Shown in pieces: positions 7,644 through 16,915 of a DNA stretch of 64,000 nucleotides; position 1 is the first letter of the stretch, and the number at the start of each line of letters is the position of its first letter. The position numbers and the translations under genes were made by a program. The notes below the pieces were generated by a model. The model had not been told where the DNA came from. It did not search any database and saw nothing but the letters and a program-made list of their open reading frames with translations. This stretch comes from Dyella sp. GSA-30. Its GTDB lineage: Bacteria > Pseudomonadota > Gammaproteobacteria > Xanthomonadales > Rhodanobacteraceae. Location of the stretch: the NCBI RefSeq assembly GCF_027924605.1, contig NZ_AP027042.1, positions 4,255,524 through 4,319,523 on the forward strand. The letters run 5' to 3'.

Positions 7644-9311
7644 ATGTCATACCGCACTAGGGGACGGTGTCAGCTTGGCAAATGGCTGGTAGCCGCATCG
7701 CTCGCGGCCATGTTCATACCCGCTTTCGCAGCGCCGACGGCCGATTGGAGCTATCGCGTGCGTCCGGGGGACAATATCTGGGATCTGGCCGCCCGCTTTC
7801 TGAAGCCCGACGTGCCCTGGCAGAAGCTGCAGGGCTATAACAACGTTGCCGATCCGTTGCATCTGCCGCCGGGGATGACCATGCATGTCCCCGTAGCGTG
7901 GCTGCGCCTGCGACCCGCTCCCGCGAAGATCATCGCCGTTATCGGCAACGCCACGGCCAAGCCCGCCGATGCCGCGCAGGCGATCCCTGTGGTCAAGGAC
8001 ATGTCGGTGGGTTTCGGCACCGACCTGGTCACGCTCGCTGGTGCCAGCCTCACGCTCGAACTGGCCGACGGTTCGCACGTGCTTATGCAGAGCGACAGCG
8101 AATTGTCGCTGGACCGCCTCAGCGAATACGGCGGCACCGGCATGGTCGACACGCGCATGCGGCTCAAGCGCGGGCGCATCAACAGCGACGTCATCCCGCT
8201 GAACGGTAACGCGGCACGCTTCAGCGTATCCACGCCCAACACGATCTCCAGCGTACGCGGTACGCATTTCCGCGTTGTCGCCAATGCCGACGATGGCACC
8301 GCGCGAACCGAAGTGGTCTCCGGGCGCGTCGATGTCGGCAACGACAAGCGCCACGTGATGGTCAAGACGGGCCTGGGCGTAGCCACCTCCGGCAACGCCG
8401 CGCCCGGCCAGCCCGAGGCCTTGCTATCGGCGCCCGAACTGCACTGCCCGCAGGAGCCGGTCAGCCAGGTCCCGTTTGAATTTCAGTGGACGGCATTGGC
8501 GAGCGCACAGCATTACCGCGTGCAGATCGCACCGAGCGCCAAGTTCGAAGCCTTGCTGCTCGATCAGGTCATCGACGAAAACAAGATCAACCTGCCCGAC
8601 CTGGGCAATGGCGGCTACGCGATCCGTGTGCGCGGCATCGGCAACAACCAGCTCGAAGGGCTCGATGCCACCTGCCTGTTGGCGATCGCCGCCAACCCGC
8701 AACCACCGCTGGTGCTGGAACCGCAACCGAACAGCAAGGTTCGCGATGCCCGCCCGACATTCCGCTGGACGGAAAGCCAGCAGGCTGCCTCGTATGTGTG
8801 GCAGCTATCGAGCGACCCGGCCTTTGGCCAGTTGCTTGCCGACGACCAGACCGTCCACGGCAGCGACAAGCGCGCGCCGCAATCGCTGTCCTATGGCCAC
8901 TACTTCTGGCGCGTGGCCAGCCGTGACGCTCAAGGCAAGGTCGGCCCGTACACCAAGTCGATGCCGTTCGAACTGGTCCCCAACCCGCCCGCCCCCGAAC
9001 CCGGTGCGCCCAAGCATGAGCGTGGCGATCTGGTACTGAGCTGGCCTGAAGGCACACCGGGGCAGCGTTACCATATTCAGCTCTCGCAAAAGACCGATTT
9101 CTCGAAGCTGCTGGTGGACGACACTGTGAGCGAGCCGCAGCTCAGCCTGAAGAAATTGCCATCCGGCAAGTGGTATGTACGCGTGCAAACCATCGATACC
9201 GACGGCTATGCCGGTCCCTGGGGTCCGATCCAGCGAACCCGGATTCCATGCACGGCATGCCGCTGGGTCGAAGCGGGAGGCGGTGTCGTGCTGCTTTGGC
9301 TGGTGCTCTGA
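7644..9311 (+). CDS. LysM-FecR domain secreted protein
   Basis: A 555-residue exported protein: signal peptide (1-about 30), LysM domain (about 35-83, starting YRVRPGDNIWDLA) for peptidoglycan binding, a FecR-type beta domain (about 105-225, with SVRGTHFRV and a GRVDVG strand), then tandem Ig/Fn3-like repeats (about 265-545), each with F-x-W and YxWQL/YxVQI strands. ATG at 7644 follows GAGGA at 7634-7638, whereas a TTG four codons earlier overlaps that site. The CHASE2 gene follows 40 bp downstream, so the two are probably one operon. LysM-FecR proteins paired with CHASE2 proteins recur in proteobacteria, and a periplasmic contact between them is plausible. It is not a TonB-linked FecR: no anti-sigma N-terminus is present. 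Confidence 0.85.
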   Translation: MSYRTRGRCQLGKWLVAASLAAMFIPAFAAPTADWSYRVRPGDNIWDLAARFLKPDVPWQKLQGYNNVADPLHLPPGMTMHVPVAWLRLRPAPAKIIAVIGNATAKPADAAQAIPVVKDMSVGFGTDLVTLAGASLTLELADGSHVLMQSDSELSLDRLSEYGGTGMVDTRMRLKRGRINSDVIPLNGNAARFSVSTPNTISSVRGTHFRVVANADDGTARTEVVSGRVDVGNDKRHVMVKTGLGVATSGNAAPGQPEALLSAPELHCPQEPVSQVPFEFQWTALASAQHYRVQIAPSAKFEALLLDQVIDENKINLPDLGNGGYAIRVRGIGNNQLEGLDATCLLAIAANPQPPLVLEPQPNSKVRDARPTFRWTESQQAASYVWQLSSDPAFGQLLADDQTVHGSDKRAPQSLSYGHYFWRVASRDAQGKVGPYTKSMPFELVPNPPAPEPGAPKHERGDLVLSWPEGTPGQRYHIQLSQKTDFSKLLVDDTVSEPQLSLKKLPSGKWYVRVQTIDTDGYAGPWGPIQRTRIPCTACRWVEAGGGVVLLWLVL

Positions 9312-9351
9312 GGTGTTATAAGCGCTGGTGTTAAAAGCCATGAGACGTTGA

Positions 9352-10494
9352 ATGCACTTTGATCCGCTGACTTTCGCCAGACGTCTTTTGACCTGGTTCG
9401 CGGGTATTTCCGCGGTGACCTTGTTGATGGCCAGCGGCATCGCGGAACGAGCAGATGACGCTCTCTACGATTTCCATATGCGCTACTGGTCGTACCCGGC
9501 CAGCGACAACGTGGTGATCGTGGCGATCGATCCGCAAAGCCTGGCCAAGATCGGCAACTGGCCCTGGCCTCGCTCGGTCCATGCGAAGCTTATCGATCGC
9601 CTGACGTCGGCCGGGGTGCGCGGCGTCGGCATCGATATCACCATGGCCGAAGCGGATGCGGATCACCCCGACGACGATCTCGCCGTTGCACAGGCCATCG
9701 GGCGCAACGGCCACGTCGTCATGCCGGTCTTTGCCGAAGCCACCGAGCTGGGCGGCGTGCTGGAAGAAATGCTGCCGGCCCCGGTGATCGCGCACGACGC
9801 GGCCGCATTCGGCCACGTCGACGCATCCAAGGACCCGGACGGCGTCACACGCGGCGTCTATCTGAAGGCAGGCCTGGGGCAACCGCACTGGTCCGCGTTA
9901 GCGCTCTCGCTCTTTGACCTCGGCAACAAGTCGCAGTCCGTGCCGATACCGGGTTTGCAGAATCCGGAACAAGGCGACGGGTCGCCTTATCAATGGGTGC
10001 GCGACGACTACGTCATGTTGCATTTCGCCGCGCCCATCGGCGGCTTCAACCAGGTCTCTTACATCGACGTGTTGGACGGACATGTCCCTCCCGCTTTGCT
10101 AAAGGGACGCTGGGTGCTGGTCGGGGCAACCGCCGAAGGCCTGGGCGATCGCCTGGACACATCGGTCTCGGGCGGCAACCCGCTCATGCCCGGCGTCGAA
10201 TACCAGGCGAACATACTCGAGTCCATCCAGGACGGCCGCTTGATTACGCCGCTGAATTTCTTCAACCAGCTGGCACTGAATGCGGCGTTGATCGCGTTAC
10301 CGTTGCTGCTTTACGGTCTGCCGGGCTTCCGTCGATTGTGGCGTGTTGCGCTCGTAACGTTGCCGGCAAGCCTTGTCGCAAGCCTGCTTCTATTGCGCGG
10401 CGCATCTGTATGGTGGCCTCCGGCAACGTGCCTGGCGGTGACTGTCATTGGGCTGATGGCGTGCTGGTGGACAGCGAGATTCTCGCGCGGCTGA
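9352..10494 (+). CDS. CHASE2-domain membrane protein lacking an output domain
   Basis: A 380-residue protein with an N-terminal transmembrane helix (about 8-27), an extracytoplasmic CHASE2 sensor domain (about 35-290, with VVIVAIDPQSL, WPWPRS and the PGVEYQANILESI motif) and three C-terminal membrane helices (about 300-375). CHASE2 receptors usually continue into a histidine kinase, adenylate cyclase, GGDEF or Ser/Thr kinase domain. Here translation stops right after the last helix (ARFSRG), and none of the following 420 bp encodes such a domain, so this is a short form rather than an obvious frameshift. It probably forms an operon with the LysM-FecR gene upstream. It may signal through a partner or act structurally with FecR. 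Confidence 0.85.
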   Translation: MHFDPLTFARRLLTWFAGISAVTLLMASGIAERADDALYDFHMRYWSYPASDNVVIVAIDPQSLAKIGNWPWPRSVHAKLIDRLTSAGVRGVGIDITMAEADADHPDDDLAVAQAIGRNGHVVMPVFAEATELGGVLEEMLPAPVIAHDAAAFGHVDASKDPDGVTRGVYLKAGLGQPHWSALALSLFDLGNKSQSVPIPGLQNPEQGDGSPYQWVRDDYVMLHFAAPIGGFNQVSYIDVLDGHVPPALLKGRWVLVGATAEGLGDRLDTSVSGGNPLMPGVEYQANILESIQDGRLITPLNFFNQLALNAALIALPLLLYGLPGFRRLWRVALVTLPASLVASLLLLRGASVWWPPATCLAVTVIGLMACWWTARFSRG

Positions 10495-10933
10495 GGCCGA
10501 TTAACCGGCATCGATAAATATCAGGTTATCCATTAAACGTTTACGCTCCATCACAAAAATAAATAAACTCTGACGACGATCTCCCTCCGGTTACTCAATC
10601 CCATAAAGCCGTTACACGTCACAAAACCAGCACAATTAGACGGGCACAATCGTTGTTACATTAGTGCCAAACATACTGCAAATTGCTGGTTTTTAAGGAA
10701 ATATCTCTTGTTCGCGCGATATCTTAATTCGACGCGGCGCAAGAAATTACATAATGGCACAAAATCGAATTTATTTGCGAAAAGACTAACCAGTCTTTGC
10801 ATTAGTGCGGCCGAAATAAACGCCGCGCGCATGAGTTTATAAATTCATGGTGAGCGTTTTTGCTTTTGCTTCAGGGGAAGTCACGACTCTCGGATAGTCC
10901 GGAGTCGAAAAACTACTAATGGGAGAGGTTGTT
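10495..10933 (+). promoter_or_regulatory. AT-rich intergenic region with 5'-leader hairpin
   Basis: About 440 bp without a gene, clearly richer in A/T than its neighbours. It ends in a 24-nt imperfect hairpin (10884-10907, arms CGACTC/GAGTCG with inner CGG/CCG) 14 bp before the GGGAGAGG ribosome-binding site of the next gene. The promoter of the secreted-protein gene must lie here. The hairpin may affect mRNA stability or translation; it matches no riboswitch class I know. Confidence 0.45.
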
Positions 10934-12019
10934 ATGCAATCAAGCATGAAACGTGGGGCGCGTTACATGATTCAGATCGCGATCGTAGCCAGCCTGGCGG
11001 GTGCCGCCTGGCTGCCATCCGCTTTCGCTACCCAGGCAGGTGACGAGAGTCTTGCGCAGGTCGACCAGGTCGAAGCTCAAGCGCGCGCCGATTGGCGCGA
11101 AACCATTACACATACCTCTGCGCCAGCGGAAGGGTGCTATCAGGCCGAATATCCGAGCATCATCTGGAAGCAGGTCGGTTGCAACGTTGCGCCGGCACGC
11201 GTGCATTCCGTACCGCCGGTGCCTTCGCGCCGTAACCTGAGCCTCGCCGAGGGCGGTGCTTCGCAGACCACCGGCAACGGTCACGACTACGCGCTTTCGT
11301 CGTCGAGCCTGATCAGCACGACCACGGGCACCTTCCCTTCGGTCACCGGCGTCACGTCCGAAACCGGCGTGGGTGTGGCCGCGTTTGGCGGTGGCGGCAT
11401 CCTGGGCCCGAACGAATACACGCTGCAGATCAATTCGAACTTCAACTCCACCACGGCCGCTTGTAAGAGCCATTCCGGCTGTACCGTGTGGCAGCAGTTC
11501 ATCTACTCGCCCGACTACAACGTCAACGGTCAGGCTGCGGTCTTCATGCAGTACTGGCTGATCGGCTACGGTGGCACCAGCTGCCCCAGCGGGTTCGGCA
11601 GCGATGGCGCTGGCGATTGCTACAAGAACAGCGCCGCCGTGTCGGCTCCCGATATCGCAGCCACGCAGCTGGGTAACCTGAAACTCGCAGGTACCGTGGT
11701 ATCGGGCGGCAACGATACGGTGACCTTCACCAACGGCACCAAGGCCTATAGCATCAGCGCCAAGGACAGCGTCCTTTACCTGGCGACCGTATGGAAGCAA
11801 TCGGAGTTCAACGTCGTCGGTAATGCCGGCGGTTCGGAAGCCAAGTTCAACACCGGTTCCTCCATTACCGTGAAGGTTGCCGTCAGCAACGGCAGCACAT
11901 CGGCCCCGACCTGCGCGTCCAATGCGGGTACGACGGGTGAGACCAACAACTTGAATCTGGGCACCTGCACCGCGTCATCGGGCTCGACGCCGTCGATCCA
12001 GTTCCCCGAGACCAACTAA
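10934..12019 (+). CDS. Secreted protein of unknown function
   Basis: A 361-residue protein with a signal peptide (to about residue 34, ending AFA) and a mature part rich in Ser, Thr, Gly and Asn, with a central beta-rich segment containing WQQFIYSPDYN, FMQYWLIGYG and four Cys (two pairs around 180-225). This looks like a folded secreted beta protein. I do not recognise a catalytic motif; the ordering is somewhat like bacterial proteins related to G1-type glutamic peptidases or lectins, but this is weak. ATG at 10934 follows a strong GGGAGAGG at 10921-10928. A rho-independent terminator follows, so it is a single-gene unit. Confidence 0.75.
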   Translation: MQSSMKRGARYMIQIAIVASLAGAAWLPSAFATQAGDESLAQVDQVEAQARADWRETITHTSAPAEGCYQAEYPSIIWKQVGCNVAPARVHSVPPVPSRRNLSLAEGGASQTTGNGHDYALSSSSLISTTTGTFPSVTGVTSETGVGVAAFGGGGILGPNEYTLQINSNFNSTTAACKSHSGCTVWQQFIYSPDYNVNGQAAVFMQYWLIGYGGTSCPSGFGSDGAGDCYKNSAAVSAPDIAATQLGNLKLAGTVVSGGNDTVTFTNGTKAYSISAKDSVLYLATVWKQSEFNVVGNAGGSEAKFNTGSSITVKVAVSNGSTSAPTCASNAGTTGETNNLNLGTCTASSGSTPSIQFPETN

Positions 12020-12051
12020 ACCGGCTAATAGTTGGAATCATTGGGTGAGAG

Positions 12052-12082
12052 GCCGAGGGGAGCGATCCCCTCGGCTTTTTTT
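12052..12082 (+). terminator. Rho-independent terminator
   Basis: A 9-bp perfect stem (GCCGAGGGG/CCCCTCGGC) with a 6-nt loop is followed by seven T. It ends the transcript of the secreted-protein gene. Confidence 0.9.
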
Positions 12083-12144
12083 ATGTGTATTGGTTAGGGA
12101 GTCGCGACTGAAGGCTGACTCCGAATAACCTCAGATTTCACTCT

Positions 12145-12250
12145 CGTCATCCCGGCGCAGGCCGGGATCTACTCTTCAGCGTAAATGCTTGCCATACGTT
12201 GTCTGACAAGCGAGGACTGAGAATGGATCCCGGCCTACGCCGGGATGACG
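12145..12250. repeat. REP-like inverted repeat, family B
   Basis: Two inverted arms, CGTCATCCCGGCGCAGGCC at the left and its near-complement at the right, frame about 55 bp of spacer. This is the widespread proteobacterial REP type with a CCCGGC(N)GCCGGG core. It is intergenic between the terminator and the efflux gene. Confidence 0.8.
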
Positions 12251-12282
12251 AATTAGGAAGGGTTTCTAGAGGTTTACGGAAA

Positions 12283-12297
12283 TCGCTCCTACAAAAC
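12283..12297. repeat. Half of a REP-like element, family C
   Basis: TCGCTCCTACAAAAC abuts the stop codon of the efflux gene and matches the right arm of the complete family C element at 63414-63488. The inverted partner arm is missing. Confidence 0.5.
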
Positions 12298-13770
12298 TCA
12301 ATGACTCTCCGCCGCCACCTCGGCCGTCTGCGCCGACGCGTCATAACCACCACCCAACGCTTCGATCAGTCGAACGGCAATATCCGTCTGCTGACTCTGC
12401 AACACGGCAAGCCGTTGCTCGGTCAGCAACAACTGCTGGCGCGTTACCAGTGGCGTAATCGCATCGGTCAAACCACCCTTGTAGAGCGCTTGCGCATCGT
12501 TCCAACTTTTCTGCGCATCGTCCTTCGCCCGCTTTTCCTGCGTAATCTGCGTGCGCACCGAATCGGCGGCCGACACCAGGTCGACAACATCGTTGACCGC
12601 ACTGACCAGCAAGGTGTTGTAGCGCGCTACCGCTTCGTCGTAGCCGGCATCCTTGGCCGCCAGATTCGCGCGCAACTTGCCGCCGTCGAAAATAGGTAAC
12701 GTGAGCGCAGGCGACACGCTATATGTGCGCGCAGGCAGCTGGAACAGATTCGTGCTGCCGCCCACCGCGACAAAGCCCGCCATGGCGCTCAGGCTGATAT
12801 TGGGAAGAAAGGCCGTCTTGGCCGCCTTGATCTCCTTGCCGGCGGCTTCGACCTGCCAGCGCGCCGCTACCAGATCGGCGCGGCGCCCAAGCAAGTCGAT
12901 GGAAATCTGGTCGGGAAGAACGACATCACCGGTGTCGACCAGCGTCGGACGATCGATCGTGCGCCCACGATCCGGCCCCTGCCCCAGCAAAACCGAAAGG
13001 CTGCTGCGCGCCGCATCGATGGCGCGATCCGCCTGGGTTTTCTGTTGCTCCGCGCTGGCGACCTGCGAGTCGGCCAGATATTGCTGCTGCGGCCGCTGCA
13101 GCCCGCCCGTGACCAGCCGATGCGTATAGCTCGCCGATTGCTTGGCGCGCGCGAGTTCCTGTTCGGCGACATCACGCAGCGCAAAGGCATAGCTCAGTTG
13201 CACATACGTGCGCGCCACGTTCACCGACAGCTGGATACGCGCGGCATGCGCGTCGATGTCCGCCGCTCGACTGCGTCCGAGTGCCGCTTCCCACGCGTCA
13301 CGGCGACCGCCCCAGATATCGAGGTCCCACGACAGTTCGAGATCGGCCTGCTTGGCCCAGACAAATGTACCGAGCGCATAAGGAGGATAGATCGGATCCT
13401 TGCTGGACAACCGGGAGCCCAGCATCGCCGCATCCAGCGCAACTTGGGGTTTGCGGCCGGCATCGACCGCCTGCGCGGCAGCCTGGGCCTGTTTCGCGCG
13501 TGCGCTGGCGATGGCCAGGCTCGGGTTGTTCTGCAGGGCCTCGTTGATGAGCGCCGTCAACTGCGGGTCGCCGAAGCCGATCCACCAATCCTCCTTGGGC
13601 CACGCCGTTGGGCTGAGCTGCACGCCGGCCAGGCTCTGATCGGACTTGAGGCTTTGTGCATCGGTCAGGTGACCGCTGGGCTGCAAATGGCCGCTGCTGG
13701 CGCATCCGGCCAGCAAGGCGCCGAGGGCGATGCCAAGGCTGCGGGAAACGAGGGGTCTATGGATGATCAT
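12298..13770 (-). CDS. NodT-family outer-membrane efflux lipoprotein (TolC-like)
   Basis: A 490-residue RND-type outer-membrane factor. It has a lipoprotein signal with lipobox LAGC near residue 23, then two outer-membrane-efflux repeats (about 60-260 and 265-460) with the usual NPSLAIASAR, QLSYAF, GLGD-type and LGRRADLVAARWQ motifs. The family average is about 480 residues, so it looks complete. ATG at 13770 gives the signal peptide; an upstream TTG adds six residues with no ribosome-binding site. No inner-membrane pump or adaptor gene lies next to it: the neighbour upstream is a divergent AI-2E permease. It either serves a pump encoded elsewhere or was separated from its operon. Confidence 0.9.
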   Translation of the reverse strand: MIIHRPLVSRSLGIALGALLAGCASSGHLQPSGHLTDAQSLKSDQSLAGVQLSPTAWPKEDWWIGFGDPQLTALINEALQNNPSLAIASARAKQAQAAAQAVDAGRKPQVALDAAMLGSRLSSKDPIYPPYALGTFVWAKQADLELSWDLDIWGGRRDAWEAALGRSRAADIDAHAARIQLSVNVARTYVQLSYAFALRDVAEQELARAKQSASYTHRLVTGGLQRPQQQYLADSQVASAEQQKTQADRAIDAARSSLSVLLGQGPDRGRTIDRPTLVDTGDVVLPDQISIDLLGRRADLVAARWQVEAAGKEIKAAKTAFLPNISLSAMAGFVAVGGSTNLFQLPARTYSVSPALTLPIFDGGKLRANLAAKDAGYDEAVARYNTLLVSAVNDVVDLVSAADSVRTQITQEKRAKDDAQKSWNDAQALYKGGLTDAITPLVTRQQLLLTEQRLAVLQSQQTDIAVRLIEALGGGYDASAQTAEVAAESH

Positions 13771-13898
13771 GGGGACACTCGGGAGCAATCATGCATGCGT
13801 AACATGGTACCTGTCGGCCGTAAGGACAAGCAGCCGCGCCGCGCCTGCCGCCTGCACCACCGTGGCAGAATGAAGCCTTCTGCCAGGGGAAGTCACTC

Positions 13899-15842
13899 AT
13901 GCCGTTGCCGTCTGCCTCGGACCCGTCGCCGGTAACGCCCGCGCCGTATCGCGCCATCGCGATCATGGCCAGCGCGACCGTGCTGGGCCTGGTGTATCTG
14001 GGTAGAGAGGTGCTTATCCCGATCACGCTGGCGATCCTGCTGAGCCTGCTGGTGGCCCCGGTGGTCCGCCGCTTGCGCAAGATCGGCCTGGGGCACGGCG
14101 GGTCCGTCTTCGTGGCGGTATTCATCCTCGCCGTCTTCCTGGGTTACCTGGCCGCCGTGGTCGGCTCGCAGGTCGTCCATCTGGCCAGGAGCCTCCCGCA
14201 GTACGAAACGACTATCCAGGCAAAAGTCCATACGTTGCGCGATGCCTCGCTTGGCCGCCTGGAAGCCATGCAGGGTTCGACCAAGACCCTGATGCAACAA
14301 CTTTTCGACGACAAGTCGTCGTCCTCGCCACGCGTCGAAGACACGCATCGCCCCGCAGTTACCGAGGTACCGGACGATACGACACCGCTGCATCTATCGG
14401 GAACGAACTCGATGCAGGCCATCACGCATATCTTCTCGTCGATATGGGTGCCGCTGCAAAGCGCGGGCATCATACTGGTGGTTCTGTTCTTCGTGCTTCT
14501 CGAATACGAGTCGCTGAGAGATCGCTTCATCCGCCTGGTAGGTGGCACCGATCTTCGTGCGACCACTGCGGCGATCAACGATGCCAGCGCACGACTGTCG
14601 CGCTTCTTTGCATCTCAATTTGCGGTCAACTTCGGCGTTGGCGTGGTGATCTGGATAGGGCTCACCCTTATCGGCGTACCCAGTGCACCGCTATGGGGCA
14701 TCATGACAGCGCTTTTGCGCTTTGTTCCCTATGTCGGTGTGTGGTTGGCGGCGATCTTCGCCGGCATATTGGCAGCCGCGGTCGAACCGGGTTGGTCGAT
14801 GATGCTGATGACCGTCGGCCTGTATCTGGTTGTCGAATTGATCGTCGGACAGGTCATCGAGCCGCAGCTTTATGGCCATACCACCGGCCTGTCTCCCCTG
14901 GCCGTGGTGGTCGCCGCCATTTTCTGGAGCTGGTTGTGGGGCCCGGTCGGGCTGATCGTATCCACCCCGCTGTCGCTATGCCTGGTGGTCGCCGGGCGGC
15001 ACGTCAAGGCGCTGATGCTGCTCGATGTACTGCTTGGCGACCTGCCCGCACTCACCATGCCGCAACGCTTCTATCAACGCGCGCTCTCCGGCGATTCGGA
15101 TGAAATCATTGCCGATGCGCGTGGTTTTCTGCGCAGAAAATCTTTCGCCGCCTACTGCGATGTTGTCCTGCTGCCCGCGCTGCAGCTTGCCCGCAGCGAT
15201 CTCAATCAAGGCGTGATCAATCAACAGCAACAGGTGGTCGTTCGAACCGCGATCGTCCGCGCGATCGAATCACTGGGAAGCAAGGACCGCTCGCTATCGC
15301 GCTGGCGTCGTCGCCCTTCTTCGGTACTGGAAGGCAGCAACCTGGGAATGGTGCTGAGGCAGCAGCGGGAAAGCACCAGCGGGCGCTGGCAAGGCTCGTT
15401 GAAAGTCGCGCCGAGGTCCGTAGTTCTGTGCGTCGGCCTGGGTGGCCTGGGCGACGATCTGTGCACGGAAATCCTCGCGCGCATTCTGCGCGATCTGGAT
15501 ATCGATGCACGACACTTCTCGCTGGAAGAAATCGACGCGTTTGAAAAGCATCCTCCCGAAGGCGCCACTGTCGATGGCGTATCGATGGTGTACCTGGTCA
15601 GCATCGACACGCTCGATTCGAACAAGGCCAGCGTATCTTCCGCCGCCGATATGCGTGGCCGCTTTCCCGATACTCCGATCGTCGTCGTTCTACTCCCGCA
15701 ACTGCTTACCGGGCCCGACCTCACGCTGGATCACTCCGCCGCCGACCACGTGACTCATTCGTTTGAACACGCCACTCAACTGGCGATCGCGCAGTTTCCG
15801 AAGGTCGATCGAAAAACCCAACCGGGCGCACCGGAACTGTAG
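13899..15842 (+). CDS. AI-2E family (PerM-type) permease with long C-terminal extension
   Basis: A 647-residue inner-membrane protein. Residues about 18-380 hold the eight membrane helices and the family signature (VPSAPLWGIMTALLRFVPYVG, then GQVIEPQLYGHTTGLSP). The C-terminal 260 residues are soluble, beyond the usual 350-400 length, with an alpha/beta pattern near the end (SVVLCVGLGGLGDDL, VSMVYLVSIDTL) that resembles a degenerate nucleotide- or cobalamin-binding-like fold. The substrate of most members is unknown; AI-2 export has been shown only for a few. ATG at 13899 follows AGGGGAAG. It is convergent with the RhtA-like gene, the stops being 3 bp apart. Confidence 0.88.
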   Translation: MPLPSASDPSPVTPAPYRAIAIMASATVLGLVYLGREVLIPITLAILLSLLVAPVVRRLRKIGLGHGGSVFVAVFILAVFLGYLAAVVGSQVVHLARSLPQYETTIQAKVHTLRDASLGRLEAMQGSTKTLMQQLFDDKSSSSPRVEDTHRPAVTEVPDDTTPLHLSGTNSMQAITHIFSSIWVPLQSAGIILVVLFFVLLEYESLRDRFIRLVGGTDLRATTAAINDASARLSRFFASQFAVNFGVGVVIWIGLTLIGVPSAPLWGIMTALLRFVPYVGVWLAAIFAGILAAAVEPGWSMMLMTVGLYLVVELIVGQVIEPQLYGHTTGLSPLAVVVAAIFWSWLWGPVGLIVSTPLSLCLVVAGRHVKALMLLDVLLGDLPALTMPQRFYQRALSGDSDEIIADARGFLRRKSFAAYCDVVLLPALQLARSDLNQGVINQQQQVVVRTAIVRAIESLGSKDRSLSRWRRRPSSVLEGSNLGMVLRQQRESTSGRWQGSLKVAPRSVVLCVGLGGLGDDLCTEILARILRDLDIDARHFSLEEIDAFEKHPPEGATVDGVSMVYLVSIDTLDSNKASVSSAADMRGRFPDTPIVVVLLPQLLTGPDLTLDHSAADHVTHSFEHATQLAIAQFPKVDRKTQPGAPEL

Positions 15843-15845
15843 GAT

Positions 15846-16730
15846 TCAGTTCACCAACGGCTCGGTCAGCGGTGGTCGGCGCACACTCAATGCGGTGCCG
15901 GCTGCCGCCACGATGATCGCTATGATCGCCAGCCATTGCAGCAAGCTGAGCTGCTCGTCCAGTAATGCGACACCGGCCACGGCAGCGATGGCCGGTTCCA
16001 GGCTCAACAAGGTGCTGAACGTACGCGCAGGCAATCGGGTCAGCGCCATCATCTCCAGCGAATACGGCAGCGCCGAGCTCAGCACCGCTACGCCCAAGGC
16101 ATAGGGCAACAATGCCGGCGATAGCAGCGCGCTCCCTGCATGCGCGACACCGAACGGGATCGCCAGCAAGGCACCGATCGAGGTACCCAGGGTTACCGCA
16201 TCCGCGCCGTAGCCGTCGCCAGCCTTCTTGCCGAGCAGGATATACAGCGCCCAACCCACGCCCGCCGCCAGCGCGTACATCACGCCGATCGGATCGAGCG
16301 CCTGCATCTGCCCGCGCAACGGCAACAACAGGGCAAGCCCTGCGATCACCAGCGCAATCCAGATGAAGTCGACAAGCCGGCGCGAGCCGAACAACGCCAG
16401 CGCCAGCGGCCCGGTAAATTCGAGCGCCACCGCGATGCCCAACGGAATCGTGCGCAGCGACATATAGAACACCAGGTTCATCGCCCCCATCGAAAGGCCG
16501 TAGCCCCACAATGCTCGCCAGTCGCGCCCCTGGGTGAATCGGCGCCACGGGCGTCGCCACAGCAACAGCATCAACGCGCTAAGCCCCAGACGGTAAGCGG
16601 TTGCGCCCTGTGCACCCACCTGCGGAAACAGATGCTTGGCCAGCGAGGCGCCGCATTGGTACGAGACCATGCTGATCAACAGCACGCCGACCGCAAGTAC
16701 GATCGGGGCAACGGCGGAGCGTGACGACAT
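15846..16730 (-). CDS. rhtA: EamA/DMT exporter, RhtA-like (threonine/homoserine)
   Basis: A 294-residue ten-helix drug/metabolite transporter with two EamA repeats (about 10-140 and 150-285). The N-terminal YQCGASLAKHLFP, the middle SLRTIPLGIAVALEFTGPL and the C-terminal LPYSLEMMALTRLPARTFSTLLSLEPA are typical of the RhtA group that exports threonine and homoserine. Length matches E. coli RhtA (295). It is a single gene, convergent with the AI-2E permease. Substrate is inferred from the family. Confidence 0.85.
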   Translation of the reverse strand: MSSRSAVAPIVLAVGVLLISMVSYQCGASLAKHLFPQVGAQGATAYRLGLSALMLLLWRRPWRRFTQGRDWRALWGYGLSMGAMNLVFYMSLRTIPLGIAVALEFTGPLALALFGSRRLVDFIWIALVIAGLALLLPLRGQMQALDPIGVMYALAAGVGWALYILLGKKAGDGYGADAVTLGTSIGALLAIPFGVAHAGSALLSPALLPYALGVAVLSSALPYSLEMMALTRLPARTFSTLLSLEPAIAAVAGVALLDEQLSLLQWLAIIAIIVAAAGTALSVRRPPLTEPLVN

Positions 16731-16915
16731 GGGTGCGACCAGCGGGGAGTGGTACGCCTATGATGCCCGCTGTCTCGGATGATGCCCACTGTTCCGGCCA
16801 CCGTGCCATGGATACTGCTGACAGGTGGTGGCAGCAGAGTTTGGCTGATGCATCACTCACATCCATGCGAGTACAAATGGAACGGTTCCTCGTCCCGTTC
16901 CCCAGGAGACACCGC

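Noticed and set aside
10753-10778. TGGCAC possible sigma-54 -24 element
   Set aside because: No TTGCA/GC at the needed spacing downstream.
9311-10933. Lost output domain of CHASE2 protein by frameshift
   Set aside because: All frames after 10494 are short and A/T-rich; no kinase, cyclase or GGDEF motif is present.
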